DNA from: Boothiomyces macroporosus
Taxonomy: Eukaryota > Chytridiomycota > Chytridiomycetes > Rhizophydiales > Terramycetaceae
DNA: 58,142 nt
NCBI GenBank assembly: GCA_027604185.1
Contig: JADGKB010000092.1
Span: 1-58,142, forward strand
Direction of reading: 5' to 3'
This document shows, one piece after another, positions 21,865 through 33,900 of the stretch; the first letter of the stretch is position 1, and each line of letters begins with the position of its first letter. The notes below the pieces were generated by a model. The model was not told where the DNA came from, did not search any database, and was given only the letters and a program-made list of their open reading frames with translations. The position numbers and the translations under genes are program-made.

Positions 21865-23022
21865 TTAAGACTTGTGAGAAGCAACAAAACTAAATCCTTC
21901 AAATGGATTGGTATCTACAAGAGCTAATTGATCATTCAACAAGCTATTGCTGGACATTTCAGTAAACTCTGACGCAAAATTACTAGTATCCAGGGAATCG
22001 TTAAGTACCGGTTTAAATGGCGGTTCGTATTGCTTTTCCAGTACTTTTTTCCAATCTAATTTTTCAAAAAACTGGTGGGATTTGATTTGGTCAATGCCTT
22101 GGCTGCCTAATCTTACTCCAGGATGCTTCTTTAATAGCTAGGTTAGGATTAAAAGTACTTTTGTAAGTAAATCTCTGCTTGTGGTGGTCAGGTATTTGGG
22201 AAACATTGGTTTCTTTTTGACAACGTTTTCCATAATCTTTTTTCTATTACTGCCTGTAAATGGAGGTGATCCAGTCAGCATATCATACAGCATTATCCCC
22301 AAACTCCAGTAATCCACTACCTTTCCATATGGCTGTTCTTGCAGGATTTCCGGTGCCATAAATTCTATAGTTCCGCAGATTGTGTGGGCATCTATAGCTA
22401 CTTTGGATAGTCCAAAATCAGTCAATTTGATGTGTCCGTCATTATCCAGCATTACATTTTCTGGCTTTAAATCTCTGTAAATTATTCCCAAGCTATGCAA
22501 ATGTTCGATTCCTAGTAATAATTCGGAAATATAAAATCTACTGGCGTCTTGTGTAAACATTCGTTCTCTATTCAGGAGGGTAAACAGCTCTCCCCCAGCG
22601 CAATATGTAAGGATTAAATACAATCTAAAAGGGCTTTGGAAGGCGTAATACAGCTTGACAATAAACGGAGAATCAATGTCTTTTAAAATACTCCGTTCAT
22701 TTCTGGTTTGCTGTTCATGTAATACGATACTAGCTTTTTTTAATACTTTCATTGCAAATATTTGCTTGGTTTCTATTTCCCTCACCAAGTAAACTTTCCC
22801 GTAAGCACCCTTTCCAATGACTGAAAGCACGTTGAAATCTTCCAGCTGCATTCTCTTGCCAAGAGAGAAGCTCTTGATTGGCAAGACAATGTCATCCTTT
22901 TGTATCTTTGAAAACGAATTCTTGATTGGCTCTGATTCGAGAGCTGTATTCATATCATCAAACTGAAATATTTCTTGTTTTTCAGAATTGTTGGAATGGA
23001 CCGATTCATTGTCGTCTTCCAT
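21865..23022 (-). CDS. AGC protein kinase, S6K/Ypk-like
   Basis: The exons are 23022-22159 and 22137-21865, with a 21-nt intron, giving 378 residues. I chose the second ATG (MEDDNESV) as start. The kinase domain has GKGAYGKV, FAMKVLKK (catalytic Lys), YRDLKPENV, DFGLSK and an activation loop with TICGTIEFMAPE, whose Thr is the expected PDK1 target. The second exon completes the domain and adds the AGC tail: DWKKV, PPFKP, a turn-motif-like LVDTNP and the hydrophobic motif FEGFSF with Ser at the TORC-target position. No C2 or PH domain precedes the kinase. It is likely a TOR/PDK1-controlled kinase of the S6K/Sch9/Ypk group; the exact subfamily is unsure. Confidence 0.9.
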
Positions 23023-23095
23023 TTTCAAAAAAACGTGCACTTTTGAGTTTTGAAAAAAAAAGTAAAAAGCTTATCGTCAGGTGATTTTTAAAATG

Positions 23096-23103
23096 TATAA
23101 ATA
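23096..23103 (+). promoter_or_regulatory. TATA box, HFM1/MER3 gene
   Basis: TATAAATA lies 21 bp before the ATG at 23125, within the 102-bp gap shared with the divergent kinase gene. Confidence 0.5.
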
Positions 23104-23124
23104 CAAGCTGATGAATTAATTACT

Positions 23125-26100
23125 ATGGACGATTACAATCATTTGGACGGTATTGGATCACAAGAGTGGGCTGAATTATTCAATGACGACTCTACCCAAG
23201 ATTTAAATCATGCAATTTCTAAAAGGCAATCAATAAATACGCAAGGATCTGCAAGGCAATCGTTTAATCCTCATCATTCGATAAAAGAAAAAGCTAAAAG
23301 GAATTCAGAAGCTGTCACAATTTCCAGAATCAAGACAAGCGCGATTCCAGGAGGATCAATCTTTAATTTCGAGTACCTTAACGAAATTCAGTCAAAATCT
23401 TTTGATATAGTGTACAACAGCAACTCTAATTTCTTACTTGTTGCTCCAACGGGTTCAGGAAAGACAGTTATATTTGAATTAGCAATATTATCATTATTAC
23501 AGAGAAAGAAATCACCAAAGATTGTTTACATTGCTCCCACTAAAGCGTTATGTCAAGAAAAATACCAAGATTGGAATCGTAGATTTGACTTTCAAGTTTC
23601 AATCATTACTGGCGATACTACAAGTTCTCTTAATTATAACCTGCTTATAACAACTCCAGAAAAGTTTGATTCTATTACCAGAACCAACAAGACTTTTTTT
23701 GAACTTGTTCTAGTTGATGAAATTCATTTCGTCAAGGATTCTTCCAGGGGTAGTTGTCTCGAAGTTTTGCTGACTAATATCAAATCTAGAATAGTAGCTG
23801 TATCTGCAACCATTTCTAATATTAATGACATGGCCAACTGGCTCAAAGCAAAATTGTTGTATTTTGGCCAAGAATATAGACCAGTTCAGTTGGAAAAGCA
23901 TGTTTACGGCTATCCTGTTAACCAATCCCTATTTGCATTTGAAGATGGCTTAAAGTACAAGTTGATGGGGCTCATTAATTCTTTTTGGAAAGGTAAACCT
24001 GTGCTTGTATTTTGTTGTACTCGCAAATCTGTTGTTTCTACCGCCGAGTTTATTGGTGAACAAACAGAAATGTTTAAGCCATGTTCAAATGTGGGAGTAG
24101 CTGATAAAAAGCTTGGCATCCTCTTGCAAAAAGGAATTGGATTTCACCATGCAGGTAAATCTATACTAATAAGGCCTTTGTATTCAAGATAGAAAGATTA
24201 TCGAACAATTGTTTTTGGAAGGGAAATTGTTATGTTTGTTTACAACTTCAACTTTGGCCGTAGGAGTTAACCTACCTGCACACTTGGTAATTATCAAAGG
24301 AACACTTCAGTACAATTTTAATACTGGAAAGTTGGACGAATATTCAGATTTGGATCTATTGCAAATGATCGGAAGGGCTGGCAGACCGCAATTTGATAAA
24401 TCGGGAACAGTTGTCATCATGACTACACCAGGAAGGAAACAGTACATTGAAAATATTGTTGATGGCAAAGATATAATCGAAAGCAGTCTGCACCTCAACC
24501 TGATTGAATACTTAAATACTCAGATATTCAAACGTAACAGTAACTAATCTAGAATCAATCAAGGACTATGATTCCGCAATGGATTGGTTAAAATCTACAT
24601 TTTTGTACTTAAGAATTCAAAAGAATCCTGGATACTACCAATTTAGAAAAGTAGATAAACAGGATGGGATGAAGAACGCCGAAAACAGGCTGGAAGCAAT
24701 CTTTCAAAATGAATTAAATAAGCTTGTAGATGCTGGTCTAGTAAAGACTATCGCTGATCGGTCAATAATGTCGGTCACAAGTAACCTTAACTAATGAAGA
24801 ATACGGTGAAATAATGTCCAGAAACTACTTGAAATTCCAAACAGTAGTCAATTTCAAAAATCTCTGTAATTTCACCCAAATTGACGCATTTCATTGTTTG
24901 TGCAAAGCTCAAGAATTTGACGAAATACGGTTCTATTCAGACAAAACAATTCTAAATCAGATCAACAAACTTGCAGGGATTAAATATCCAATCAAAGGAA
25001 GAGTGATTGATTTGTGGCAAAAAGTAAGTTTATGCTTGCAAGTAGCAATTGGAAATATTTCACTAGCAGATATGAAGTCTGGAACGATTAATTCTGATAT
25101 CACCAGTATCGTCTCTATTGCTAAGCGGCTATCAAGAGGCATGAAGTGTATTCTGATTGAAAAGGGTGTTGTTGAAGGAATTGTTACAGCTTGCAAACTT
25201 TCTCAAGCAATCAGCTGCCAATTATGGCCAACAGGTCAAATTTTAAAACAAGTAGAAGGTTTGTATCATTAATACAGGTATTGGAATGCAATTCAGTCGA
25301 AAGTTGGAGCATTCACGTATAAATACCTTTGGTCAACTCAGGCTTCAGTCCACTCAAGATATCGAAAGAATATTAGGCCGCAATCCACCTTTAGGTAATC
25401 TGTTTTCATTCAGGTGTAAAAATACTAGCTGCGGTGCATAAAATTCCAAAGCCAATTGTGGAAATAAGATCTGTAGACGGTTATCAAATCAAGCTGAGTC
25501 TTGAAAATCCAGAAAGGGCAATGAAATCAATCAAATCTCAACCTATTACATTCTATTTACTTATTTATAGTGCAAATCGTATACTCAAACAGGCAAACGT
25601 GAATATTGACAATTTGGTTGCAGGATACAATGTCAATGTAAAGGGTGAATCTATTACTGTTGAGTTGATATGCAATGAAATAGCTGGCATTGATTTGTAC
25701 AAGCAGTTATCTAAACCTGAAACCAGCAAGTTTTTCAAAAGTAAATCGATTGAATTTGACGGAGATGATATTTGGAACAGTGTAAATGTTGAAGAGCTGA
25801 TGGATTTCAATCATAAAAGTAATGATTGTAACCACAAATGTGCAGATAAATCACAATGTCTTCACAAATGCTGCAAGAATGGTGTCTCTCAGAAAACACT
25901 AAAGAAAAGACAGTTGTCGAAAGAGTTGGAAAGCTTAATTGACATTGATGGTTCTAACTCTGGTAATCAGGCAATGGCAACAAAAAACAATCAAGTTGAA
26001 TGTAACAATTCTAATAAGTATTCCTGGGATAAGCGGATGGAAAACGCTGGAAAGCGAAAGGAATCTGCTCTTGATTCCAGTAAACCAGCAACCGTTGAAT

Positions 26101-26525
26101 TCTCAACTAACCAACAAAAACCATTCACTGAAAATACCAAAAAGCCAAAGCGAGAAATACTTTCATTTGACCATTACATTGACGAGGATATTGATATGAC
26201 TCTAGTAGATATCGATCTCGCTCAACCACTAAACGATGCTGTTAGTCTTGCATCGGACCAAGGTTGTGCATTTGATATGAATGATTTTGGGGATGTGTAC
26301 GATATGGAACTTCCACAAATTGAGCTCTCTGCAAGCGTTGAAGAAACTTACAACAAGCTTCACGGAATTAAACCAGTACCAAGAAGCGAATCCACCGATC
26401 CAAAAACGATTCCATTACTTCCCTCGAAAGAAATTGGATTAAAAATTCTTAAAGACGAATGGAACGGACACATCGACGAACTAAGCGAAGATGATAACCT
26501 TGAAGCCATCATGAATTTGTTTTGA
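23125..26525 (+). CDS. HFM1/MER3 meiotic DNA helicase
   Basis: The exons are 23125-24154, 24174-24534, 24554-24780, 24800-25258, 25278-25394 and 25414-26525. Five 19-nt introns yield 1,101 residues. Ski2-like SF2 motifs are present: Walker A APTGSGKT, motif II DEIH, motif III SATI, then FHHAGL, TSTLAVGVNLPAHLV and QMIGRAGRPQFD. A winged-helix and Sec63 region with NPPLGVK follows. A Cys/His cluster near residues 560-600 from the C-terminal exon (CNHKCADKSQCLHKCC) is characteristic of HFM1/Mer3. This 3'-5' helicase unwinds recombination intermediates and promotes crossovers, so meiosis is probably retained. SMG9 begins 24 bp after the stop. Confidence 0.95.
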
Positions 26526-26549
26526 AAAATAAAAAACTTTGCAAATTTA

Positions 26550-27821
26550 ATGTCAAGGGATGGTGATCGTCGAACAGACTCTGGAACACCTAGAAAATTA
26601 TGGGTAGATGAATCTAGAGAATCAGAGAGGAGACCTAGAGAAATCAAGCGAAGAGAAGATGGAGAAAGAAAGAGAGACGAGCTGCGATTTCAAGAAACTG
26701 AAACCAGAGAGCAAGCTGAACGGAAATTATGGGTCGATGATAAAAAAGATTCGCTTAAAAAGGATAGAACAAAGACTCTTTGGAATGGTGATATGGAAGG
26801 CCGCAAGAGAGAACGTACAAATACAAAGGAAGAGAAGGATTGGGATATCCTTTTGTTCAACATGTTTCCAACGAATGCCCACAAGCGGCCGCCTCCTATC
26901 AAATTATTCGACTCTAAGCTAAAGATTATTGACGTTAATCCAAAGAATCTATCTGAAAATACTGGGTCGTTTGTAATTGGAGTACTGGGAAGAAAAGGAG
27001 TGGGGAAGTCTGGGATTACTTCTAGTCTATTAAGCATGAAAAAACCAAAGGGTACTGGCATTGGAGTAGATTTACATGTTTTACCAGAAGGGCTTATGGT
27101 AATTGAAGCACCGCCAATATTAAATGAACAGGACAATATCCAACATACCAAAATGGCGCTATTCTTGCTATCTGTATGTCATATTATAGTTTTGGTTGCT
27201 GACAAGCACGACTTGGAATTACTGAATTACATTAAACGCGTGGATGAACTTAAATCAGCAATTGACCAGCGAGATTCAAAAAAAGACAACCTATTTTCAA
27301 ATACACAGTATCGCCCCCACCTAGTATATGTATTAAACAAACAGGAGGCCTCTCTGAATCTTTACAACTCTGTAAAGACTGATTTTCATCAGATATTAGA
27401 CCATTCAAACATGGTAATCAAAAACAGTCTTCCAAAACAATCTTTAATTATTACACTAGAGCAAGATGAAACTTATGATTTCAATCAAGAGCAGATATTG
27501 TTCCACAACGTAGAATCATCGAGCAATATCTCTGATATCCCATTAGAAGAAACTAAAGAGGAGGAAATTAACGATTTACCCAACATAATTCTGCTTCCTG
27601 ATAAAAACGACGAAGGTTGGGTTTGTGAAAGGTTTGAAACTGCACTGCAAAACTTTACAAACCAACTCAAAGGATTTCCAAGAATGACTACTTTTGGTGG
27701 CAAGACAAGTTTCAGTACCAGTGAAAAAGAGTGGTTTGCAATTGCGAAAGCAGCTAATGAAAAGATTAATTTGTTTGAAATGACTTGGCCCAAAGCATTT
27801 GAATTTGACTACCAGATTTAG
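26550..27821 (+). CDS. SMG9-like nonsense-mediated decay factor
   Basis: The 423-residue single-exon gene has an N-terminal ~90 residues that are very rich in Arg/Glu/Lys (disordered). It is followed by a degenerate G-domain: PIKLFD, VIGVLGRKGVGKS (P-loop, about 143-155), then MVIEAPPILNE in place of a normal switch II, and LFLLSVCHIIVLVAD. This matches the SMG8/SMG9 family, in which SMG9 partners SMG8 to control the SMG1 kinase that phosphorylates UPF1. The family is absent from many yeasts. There are no introns, unlike its upstream neighbour HFM1, which ends 24 bp away. Confidence 0.85.
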   Translation: MSRDGDRRTDSGTPRKLWVDESRESERRPREIKRREDGERKRDELRFQETETREQAERKLWVDDKKDSLKKDRTKTLWNGDMEGRKRERTNTKEEKDWDILLFNMFPTNAHKRPPPIKLFDSKLKIIDVNPKNLSENTGSFVIGVLGRKGVGKSGITSSLLSMKKPKGTGIGVDLHVLPEGLMVIEAPPILNEQDNIQHTKMALFLLSVCHIIVLVADKHDLELLNYIKRVDELKSAIDQRDSKKDNLFSNTQYRPHLVYVLNKQEASLNLYNSVKTDFHQILDHSNMVIKNSLPKQSLIITLEQDETYDFNQEQILFHNVESSSNISDIPLEETKEEEINDLPNIILLPDKNDEGWVCERFETALQNFTNQLKGFPRMTTFGGKTSFSTSEKEWFAIAKAANEKINLFEMTWPKAFEFDYQI

Positions 27822-28034
27822 CTTGATTGATACCCAATACAATTGAATACTTTTTGTTGATGACAATCGTATCTACGTATATACTCTTTGATCTGTCGTA
27901 CTCTTTGCAGTCCAGGAACTAAGGTTGGCGTTCAAATAAAGGCGTTTGTGATAAATGTAATCAATTCACATGTAGTCGAGTCTGGTATTAACTTTAATCG
28001 GCAAGTTGACAATATAAAAGATATATATTTGTAT

Positions 28035-28380
28035 TCAAGTAAGAGTAACCACAGTCGCTTTCTCATTCATAGTGCTCTTATCACCAACACCCTGTCCCAT
28101 AACAGGCTGATCAACAAGTTTAGATAAAACACGTTGTTTATCCAGCTCACTTTGCAAATCAGACTTTCCCCGATTCTTTACAGCTTGATTGAGTGTAGTC
28201 TTAAAGTAATCATAGTTGAAACTATTGATTAGCATTCCCAAAGTGATTAGAAAGATGCTTTTTCGCTTAAACCAGATTGAGTGCGATCATCCAATGACGA
28301 TGTGTAATATGCCGTCCAAAGAAAGGAATAATCGCCAGTACTAAACACAGTTGTTTTACCACTGAAATTACCATCTCCAT
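28035..28380 (-). CDS. Small membrane protein, splicing uncertain
   Basis: Exon 1 (28380-28360) encodes MEMVISV, followed by a typical 19-nt intron (28341-28359). The frame then runs YWRLFLSLDGILHI, meets a TGA at 28287-28289, and continues KRKSIFLITLGMLINSFNYDYFKTTLNQ with a polar tail to 28035. A 33-nt GT..AG segment (28266-28298) contains the TGA and is removable in frame, giving 97 residues; otherwise the gene is broken. There is one strong membrane segment. No family recognised. It starts 15 bp from the divergent gene at 28396. Confidence 0.5.
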
Positions 28381-28395
28381 TTTTAGTTTTCAAGA

Positions 28396-29334
28396 ATGAA
28401 AAAAACAGATCCGAAAGAATATCTTCAAGACTATGATTCATCGATACCATCAATAGAATATAAACAAGTAGTCCTGAAATTCCGATATTTCCTGTTTGAA
28501 TTATTTGAAAAATTGGTTCAACCCCAAGATGACGATAAAGAAATTATAACACAACAATTTACTCAGTTTCTGGATCAAATTATTGCGGAAATGCCATTTA
28601 CTTATTCATTTTTTGGCTATATTTTTCATTCATATTATATTTGGTGGTCCTGGACTAGAGTACTTTATTGTCAAGAATCAATATTTTGGGGAATGAATTT
28701 CCCTTGCCCTTCAAGAGCAAATACTTTGGTTCATACCAGCGGGTTTATTCAAGCGATATTCTACACTCTCACTATATTCCCTAATCCAAAATTAAGGCAG
28801 TTTATGTTTTACCATGGAATCCTTTTGATGAATGGGATAATATTTATGACTTGGTGGTTGGTGGACTATAATGGAAGCTGGGTATTGACCAAAGGTATTT
28901 ATGGGACATGGAATGCTGTATGGGTTCCTAGTTTATACTATTTATTTTTCAATTGGGTATTCAGATCCGAAATTGGATTGGTTGATTGGATGGTTCACAA
29001 TGATAAAGATGCAGGAGAAGAAAAGGGACTAAACAAGGCATTGCGGACGATATATTTTTGGACTTGGAGGATAAGTATTTTCTTTGAACCACTAATTCCG
29101 CTAATCGTGCACTGGATGTTTATCAAGCAAAAGCATTTCCAAGATATTGATGATGTCTTTACTTGGCCCGGATATTTTTTCGTCACTTGGAGTTTAATTT
29201 ATCTATATTTGATTAATGTTTTGTGGACGTCGTTTCTATCTTTTCAATACAGAATGGTCGTGTGGGATGTGCCATATAAAACTGGTTTGGCAATCATGAT
29301 GTATGAAAATGATTTGTCCATTGGAATAATATAC
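28396..29334 (+). CDS. Polytopic membrane protein, unknown family
   Basis: The single-exon protein of 313 residues has a hydrophilic N-terminus of about 60 residues followed by seven or eight hydrophobic segments rich in Trp, Tyr and Phe (for example WWSWTRVLYCQESIFWG and MTWWLVDYNGSWVL). There is no signal peptide and no catalytic motif I can name. It is probably an integral ER or plasma-membrane protein. The start ATG is 15 bp from that of the divergent small gene. The stop codon TGA is itself the first three bases of a downstream 32-bp tandem repeat. Confidence 0.7.
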
Positions 29335-29478
29335 TGAATGTTCTATTACATGAAACCTCAATCTATTGAATGTTGTATTACATGAAACCTCAATCTATTG
29401 AATGTTCTATTACATGAAACCTCAATCTATTGAATGTTGTATTACATGAAACCTCAATCTATTGAGTGTTCTATTACA
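29335..29478 (+). repeat. 32-bp tandem repeat, 4.5 copies, overlapping a stop codon
   Basis: Copies start at 29335, 29367, 29399 and 29431, with a partial fifth from 29463. They alternate TTCTA/TTGTA at the same internal base, so the real duplication step was probably 64 bp. The first repeat starts with the TGA stop of the upstream gene. Confidence 0.92.
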
Positions 29479-29605
29479 CGTCTTTATCTTGCCCAGTCTT
29501 TACCACCAAGGTCGGGTTTAGGAACAATGCGGCCCTTCAAGAGTCCATTAGATACCTTCTATATGGACATTGGACCCTAATGCAAGAAATATTTTTCACT
29601 TTTTA

Positions 29606-30918
29606 ATGAGCATAATCACATTTCAAGTACCTCGAATTAAATTAGTGTTCCTGCAGAGTTAATGATGATTATTTTAATTTGTATTACTGTCAGGACTGCA
29701 ACAAAATCAAATGCAATGCTTGTGTAAAGGTTGAATTCGCCGCTTCTTATTGCCCACTGTGTCTGTTTGAAGTCCCCTCCACTTCAGTTAAAGCTGAAAA
29801 AGCCTTGTAACCAATGACTAATCCAGCTGCGGAAGGAACTGTTTTAGATGCCCCATTTGCACAACATCATTACAAGTGAATTCTGATCATGGACACTATC
29901 TAAGTTGCGGAAACTGTGGATGGGAATCACTCTCTGTAGGGTTGACGTTCGATCGACCAACAGGATTGAATGGTAACTCACTAGTAATTCAGCCCAAATT
30001 CAAAAGATGGACATTGAACGAAAAGACATTACGGAGTATGAAAAATTAAAGGAATATTACGAGAAATTACTGCAGTATAATCGACCTAGAGCAACGAAAT
30101 TCGAAAAACAATTCTTTTCAAGTTCGTTTGGTAATTTTGGATACTATACTGGGCAAAGGATAAAAGCAGATAAAGACGCTCCTTCGTTTCTCTTGAAATC
30201 TGTTGAACTAATCAAGAGTGAGCCTCAAAAAGTGCAAGTAGAATTGGAACACAGCGAAAAGATTCCAATTACGCTTTATGATGAAATTGATCTGGACCTA
30301 GATGGTATCCTGTATTTAACAAGACACTACTACTCTAAAGCAGAGACTTGAACAGATTACCACTGGACTAAATATCGTTGATGTGCGTGATTTGAAACCA
30401 CTTCGAGTTCAATTACGAACCAAAAATACCAAAAAGTGTGACTGCAACAAAGTACTAGTAAAGCCAGATACCAAAGCACAATCCCTAGTGTTTTTATCCA
30501 AATCAATGCTAAGCGGAATCGTTCCAAAAGTTAGTGTTTTGGATTTCAAGCCGTACTCCAGTAATCAATTTCAAATGACTCTTAAATATGTAAATACTTC
30601 AAAAATGACAATGCAAATAGAAGTGGCTCAGTTTGAAGATCCAAATATCAAAGTAATCCACGTTAATCTAGTTGGAGCTAAATTCATCTTTTACCTTGCA
30701 GAAATACACTCCAGAATGGCCAAAAGCAAACAAGAGTTTTACTGCAAATGTAGTTATTAATGCTTCTGCAGAGCTGACTGTAGAATTAGTAAACAGTACT
30801 AATGTAGATTACAATCAGGAATAAAGTGAGTTTCATTACCCCAGATGAGTACGAGGAAGAAGTTACTTTGGAATATCAGTATGTAGTCAATTTGGATAAA
30901 GTAAAGGCAGGGATTTAA
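29606..30918 (+). CDS. DCTN4: Dynactin subunit 4 (p62)
   Basis: Exons are 29606-29626, 29646-29806, 29827-29972, 29993-30304, 30324-30652, 30672-30788 and 30808-30918. Six introns of 19-20 nt yield 398 residues. The spliced N-terminus reads CSCRVNDDYFNLYYCQDCNKIKCNACV, then YCPLCLFEVPSTSVKAE and NCFRCPICTTSLQV, the zinc-binding cysteine array that defines dynactin p62. Later blocks are DLKPLRVQLRTKNTKKC and a beta-rich C-terminus (SFITPDEYEEEVTLEYQYVV). p62 sits at the pointed end of dynactin and helps couple dynein to cargo. No exon is open beyond its neighbours, so the gene is invisible without the short introns. Confidence 0.92.
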
Positions 30919-30991
30919 TAAAAATATTAGGAATACTGGTGTAGAACCTTTCAATCAAGGAATTCATTTTATTAAAACTAAATAATTAAAA

Positions 30992-33900
30992 CTAGTTTTC
31001 GAACTGAACGAAAATGTCTGAGAATTGCCATTGGGATTGTGTGACTCCGCTGGAAGCAGAGTTATCCCTGTTTGCAGACCAGAATGATAACATACCAACC
31101 CATGGATTGTTGTTGGCAAACAAAAGAATATTTTTGGCGTCTGCAACACTGAATGTTTCTGAGCCAACGTCATTCTTTCCAATCATTGGCACAATACCCA
31201 ACTTTGTATTCAATCCTAGCGACTGGGTTTGTTTGAAGCAGTTTGTTGCTGCTTGGATAACGTAGCCGCCTTCAGCAGTGGCACCGTTTGGAGCAGCTGA
31301 GCTTCCAAAGTTCATGGTCAATAACAATACAAAGTCTACACGAACACCGTAGTTAATTGCAGACTGCAGTACATAGGTAGAAGTAGCAGTATATCCAGAT
31401 GGTGTAACGGGAAGTGTATAACTGATTCTCAAGTTTGGATCAATCACTTGCATAGTTCTCAATACTTGGTTTCTGTAGTCAATCACAGCATTCGAATCAG
31501 TGCTGATGTCAAAGTTGATCCATTCTACTGAATATGCATCAATCACATTCTGGTAGTACATTTGAAGCGTGTTTGGATCAGATACTACATTTGCAATTTC
31601 CTTTCCGGTTGGTCCACCAAAAGTAATAATTGGCTCACCACCAAATTGTCTTATTGTCTGAATAGCATCAAAGAACCAGTTTTCAGAAAGTGGAATGCTT
31701 CCACCCCAAGCTGGGGAGTTGTCAGATCCAGCCGTCAAGTAACCAAGAATATAGTGTCCAGATCCAACTTGGTATTTCATATTGACCAAATCGAATGTTG
31801 GGGAAGCAGAAACATCCACAAATGGCGCAAAGATTTTGCTTGGCCAAATGTAACGACCGAGAAATTCTGTATCTGGCTGAACCGGCTTGGGTGGGGTTGG
31901 AGCAGTTGGAAGTTGGGTAGATTGTGCAGGTGGAGGGGTAACAACTGGCTGCCCAGGTAAAGTTTGTTGTACTGGCGAAGGAACTTGAGCATTTGTTGAA
32001 AATTTGAAAAAGATTTTGGCGAAATCAAAGTCATTCTGAGTGATTCCTGACGAAGCATACAAAGCACCGCTCTTTGAAGTATCTCTATTGATTGACCAAA
32101 ATGCCAACAAGCCAACCCAATTGGTTGTTTGAGCAAAAGTAAGTACTTGCTGAGCATTTGCTAGAGTGAATACTTCACCAGCGACATCATTATTTCCAAT
32201 CATAGGTGTTAACCCAATCTTTGCGTTTTTCATTCCAGCTTGTTGGGCTTGCTTGTAAGTATTTTGGGCTGCTTGGATAGAATATGTACCCATTCCGTTT
32301 GCACCATCTGGAGCAACCCCAGATCCGTAATCCATAGTCATGATGTTGATTACTAGATTAGTTTGCTGTTACCATCATACTGTAGATTATTTGAGACTGC
32401 ATTATTGAGGATATTAATTCCTTGTGACACTAGACCACTTGGTAACACAGGAAGAGTTACAGATATAATTAGGCCAGGGTTTGCTGCTTTCAATGCTGCC
32501 AATGCTTTGTGTCTTCGATCAATAGCAGCAGTGTCATCCCCAGCAGCTCCTTCGATATCGAAATCAATGTAATTCACTTTGTATAGATTCAACACTGATT
32601 GATATTGGCTCTGAAGAGTAGCTACATTAGTTGTGACATGGGCAAGCTCGGTACCTATTGTTAAAAATTGACATACCAGAAGCACCTCCAAAGGAAATAA
32701 TGACATCTCCACCGTTGTTTCTTAGAGTAGTAATCTTGTCAAGGTAGAAGAGTTGTTTGACATCAACAATTCCACCCCAAGCTGGATTTCCAGATGTGCC
32801 AGCTTGAATAAAAGCAAGTGTGAAGAACCGAGTTCCTGTGGCGACGTTAGCCGCGTTAATGTCAAAGGTAGGGTACAAAAGAATGTCGCAGTAAGGAGCA
32901 AAGTTTTTGTTTGCAACTGATAGTTTTCCAGTTTGTGTTGTAGGTGGATTTGTTGATGGGTTGTTGTCAGGTGGAATTACAACTGGAGGATTGGTAACAG
33001 CTGGAGGATTGGTAACAACTGGTGGGACAGCCCTGGTAGTAGCTGGAGCAGGACCGACAGCTGCTTGAACTCCAAGTGGGAAAGTGGCTCCACAGTTGCT
33101 CAATCCAAAGTATTGACATACGACAGAAGAAATTGCGTTAGGGTCAGGATAAGCTGCGTATTGTGGTTCTGGCTGTTTCTGGATGGCCCAGATCATGATA
33201 CCACCACCTTTATGGGCCGAAATAAATCCTAAAAGATATTGTAATTCTGCAATAGTGAGGCAATGTCCCAATTTACAAGGAGTGGTTGCAGTGTCCTTAG
33301 GATATCCTTCCATAGGTGGTTCAACTCCTAAAATAATTGGTCCGGTGAAATACTTTTGATATGCAAGTAACGCCAATGTAGGATCGTAAAAGCCAACGTT
33401 TACATTGTTGTTGTTTGGATTAACAATATAAGTTTTAGAGGCAGGGCTCCAGTAAGTGTTGGAATCGTACGACATGACATTCAAAAAGTCTAATTTGGTT
33501 CCAGAAGCTTTAAGCATTCCAATCGCCATACCACCATTCCACCAACAACCGCACCAACCCGCCGCCATGTGTACATTATCATATGCACCTTCTCCAAATG
33601 CACCATACCCATGAACAGCACTGGACATCAAGTAAGGGCGAGGGAAAGCTGCTCTAAACTGATTTACAATGTTGATGTACTGAGTATCAGCCTTGCAAGT
33701 TTGAGTTAATGTAGTTCCAGGAGTAACATAAGAGCCGCCTCCGTTTGAAGGTTGGCAATTTGCTTGCGAATTCATATTTGAAGGATACCCGTTAGTTTCA
33801 AAGTCTACATCAACACCATCAAGTCCAAAATCGTCAACAAAGTCTCTCATTGCTTGCAAGCTCTGAGCAACTTTGGCAGCACTATATCTAGAGTCTTTAG

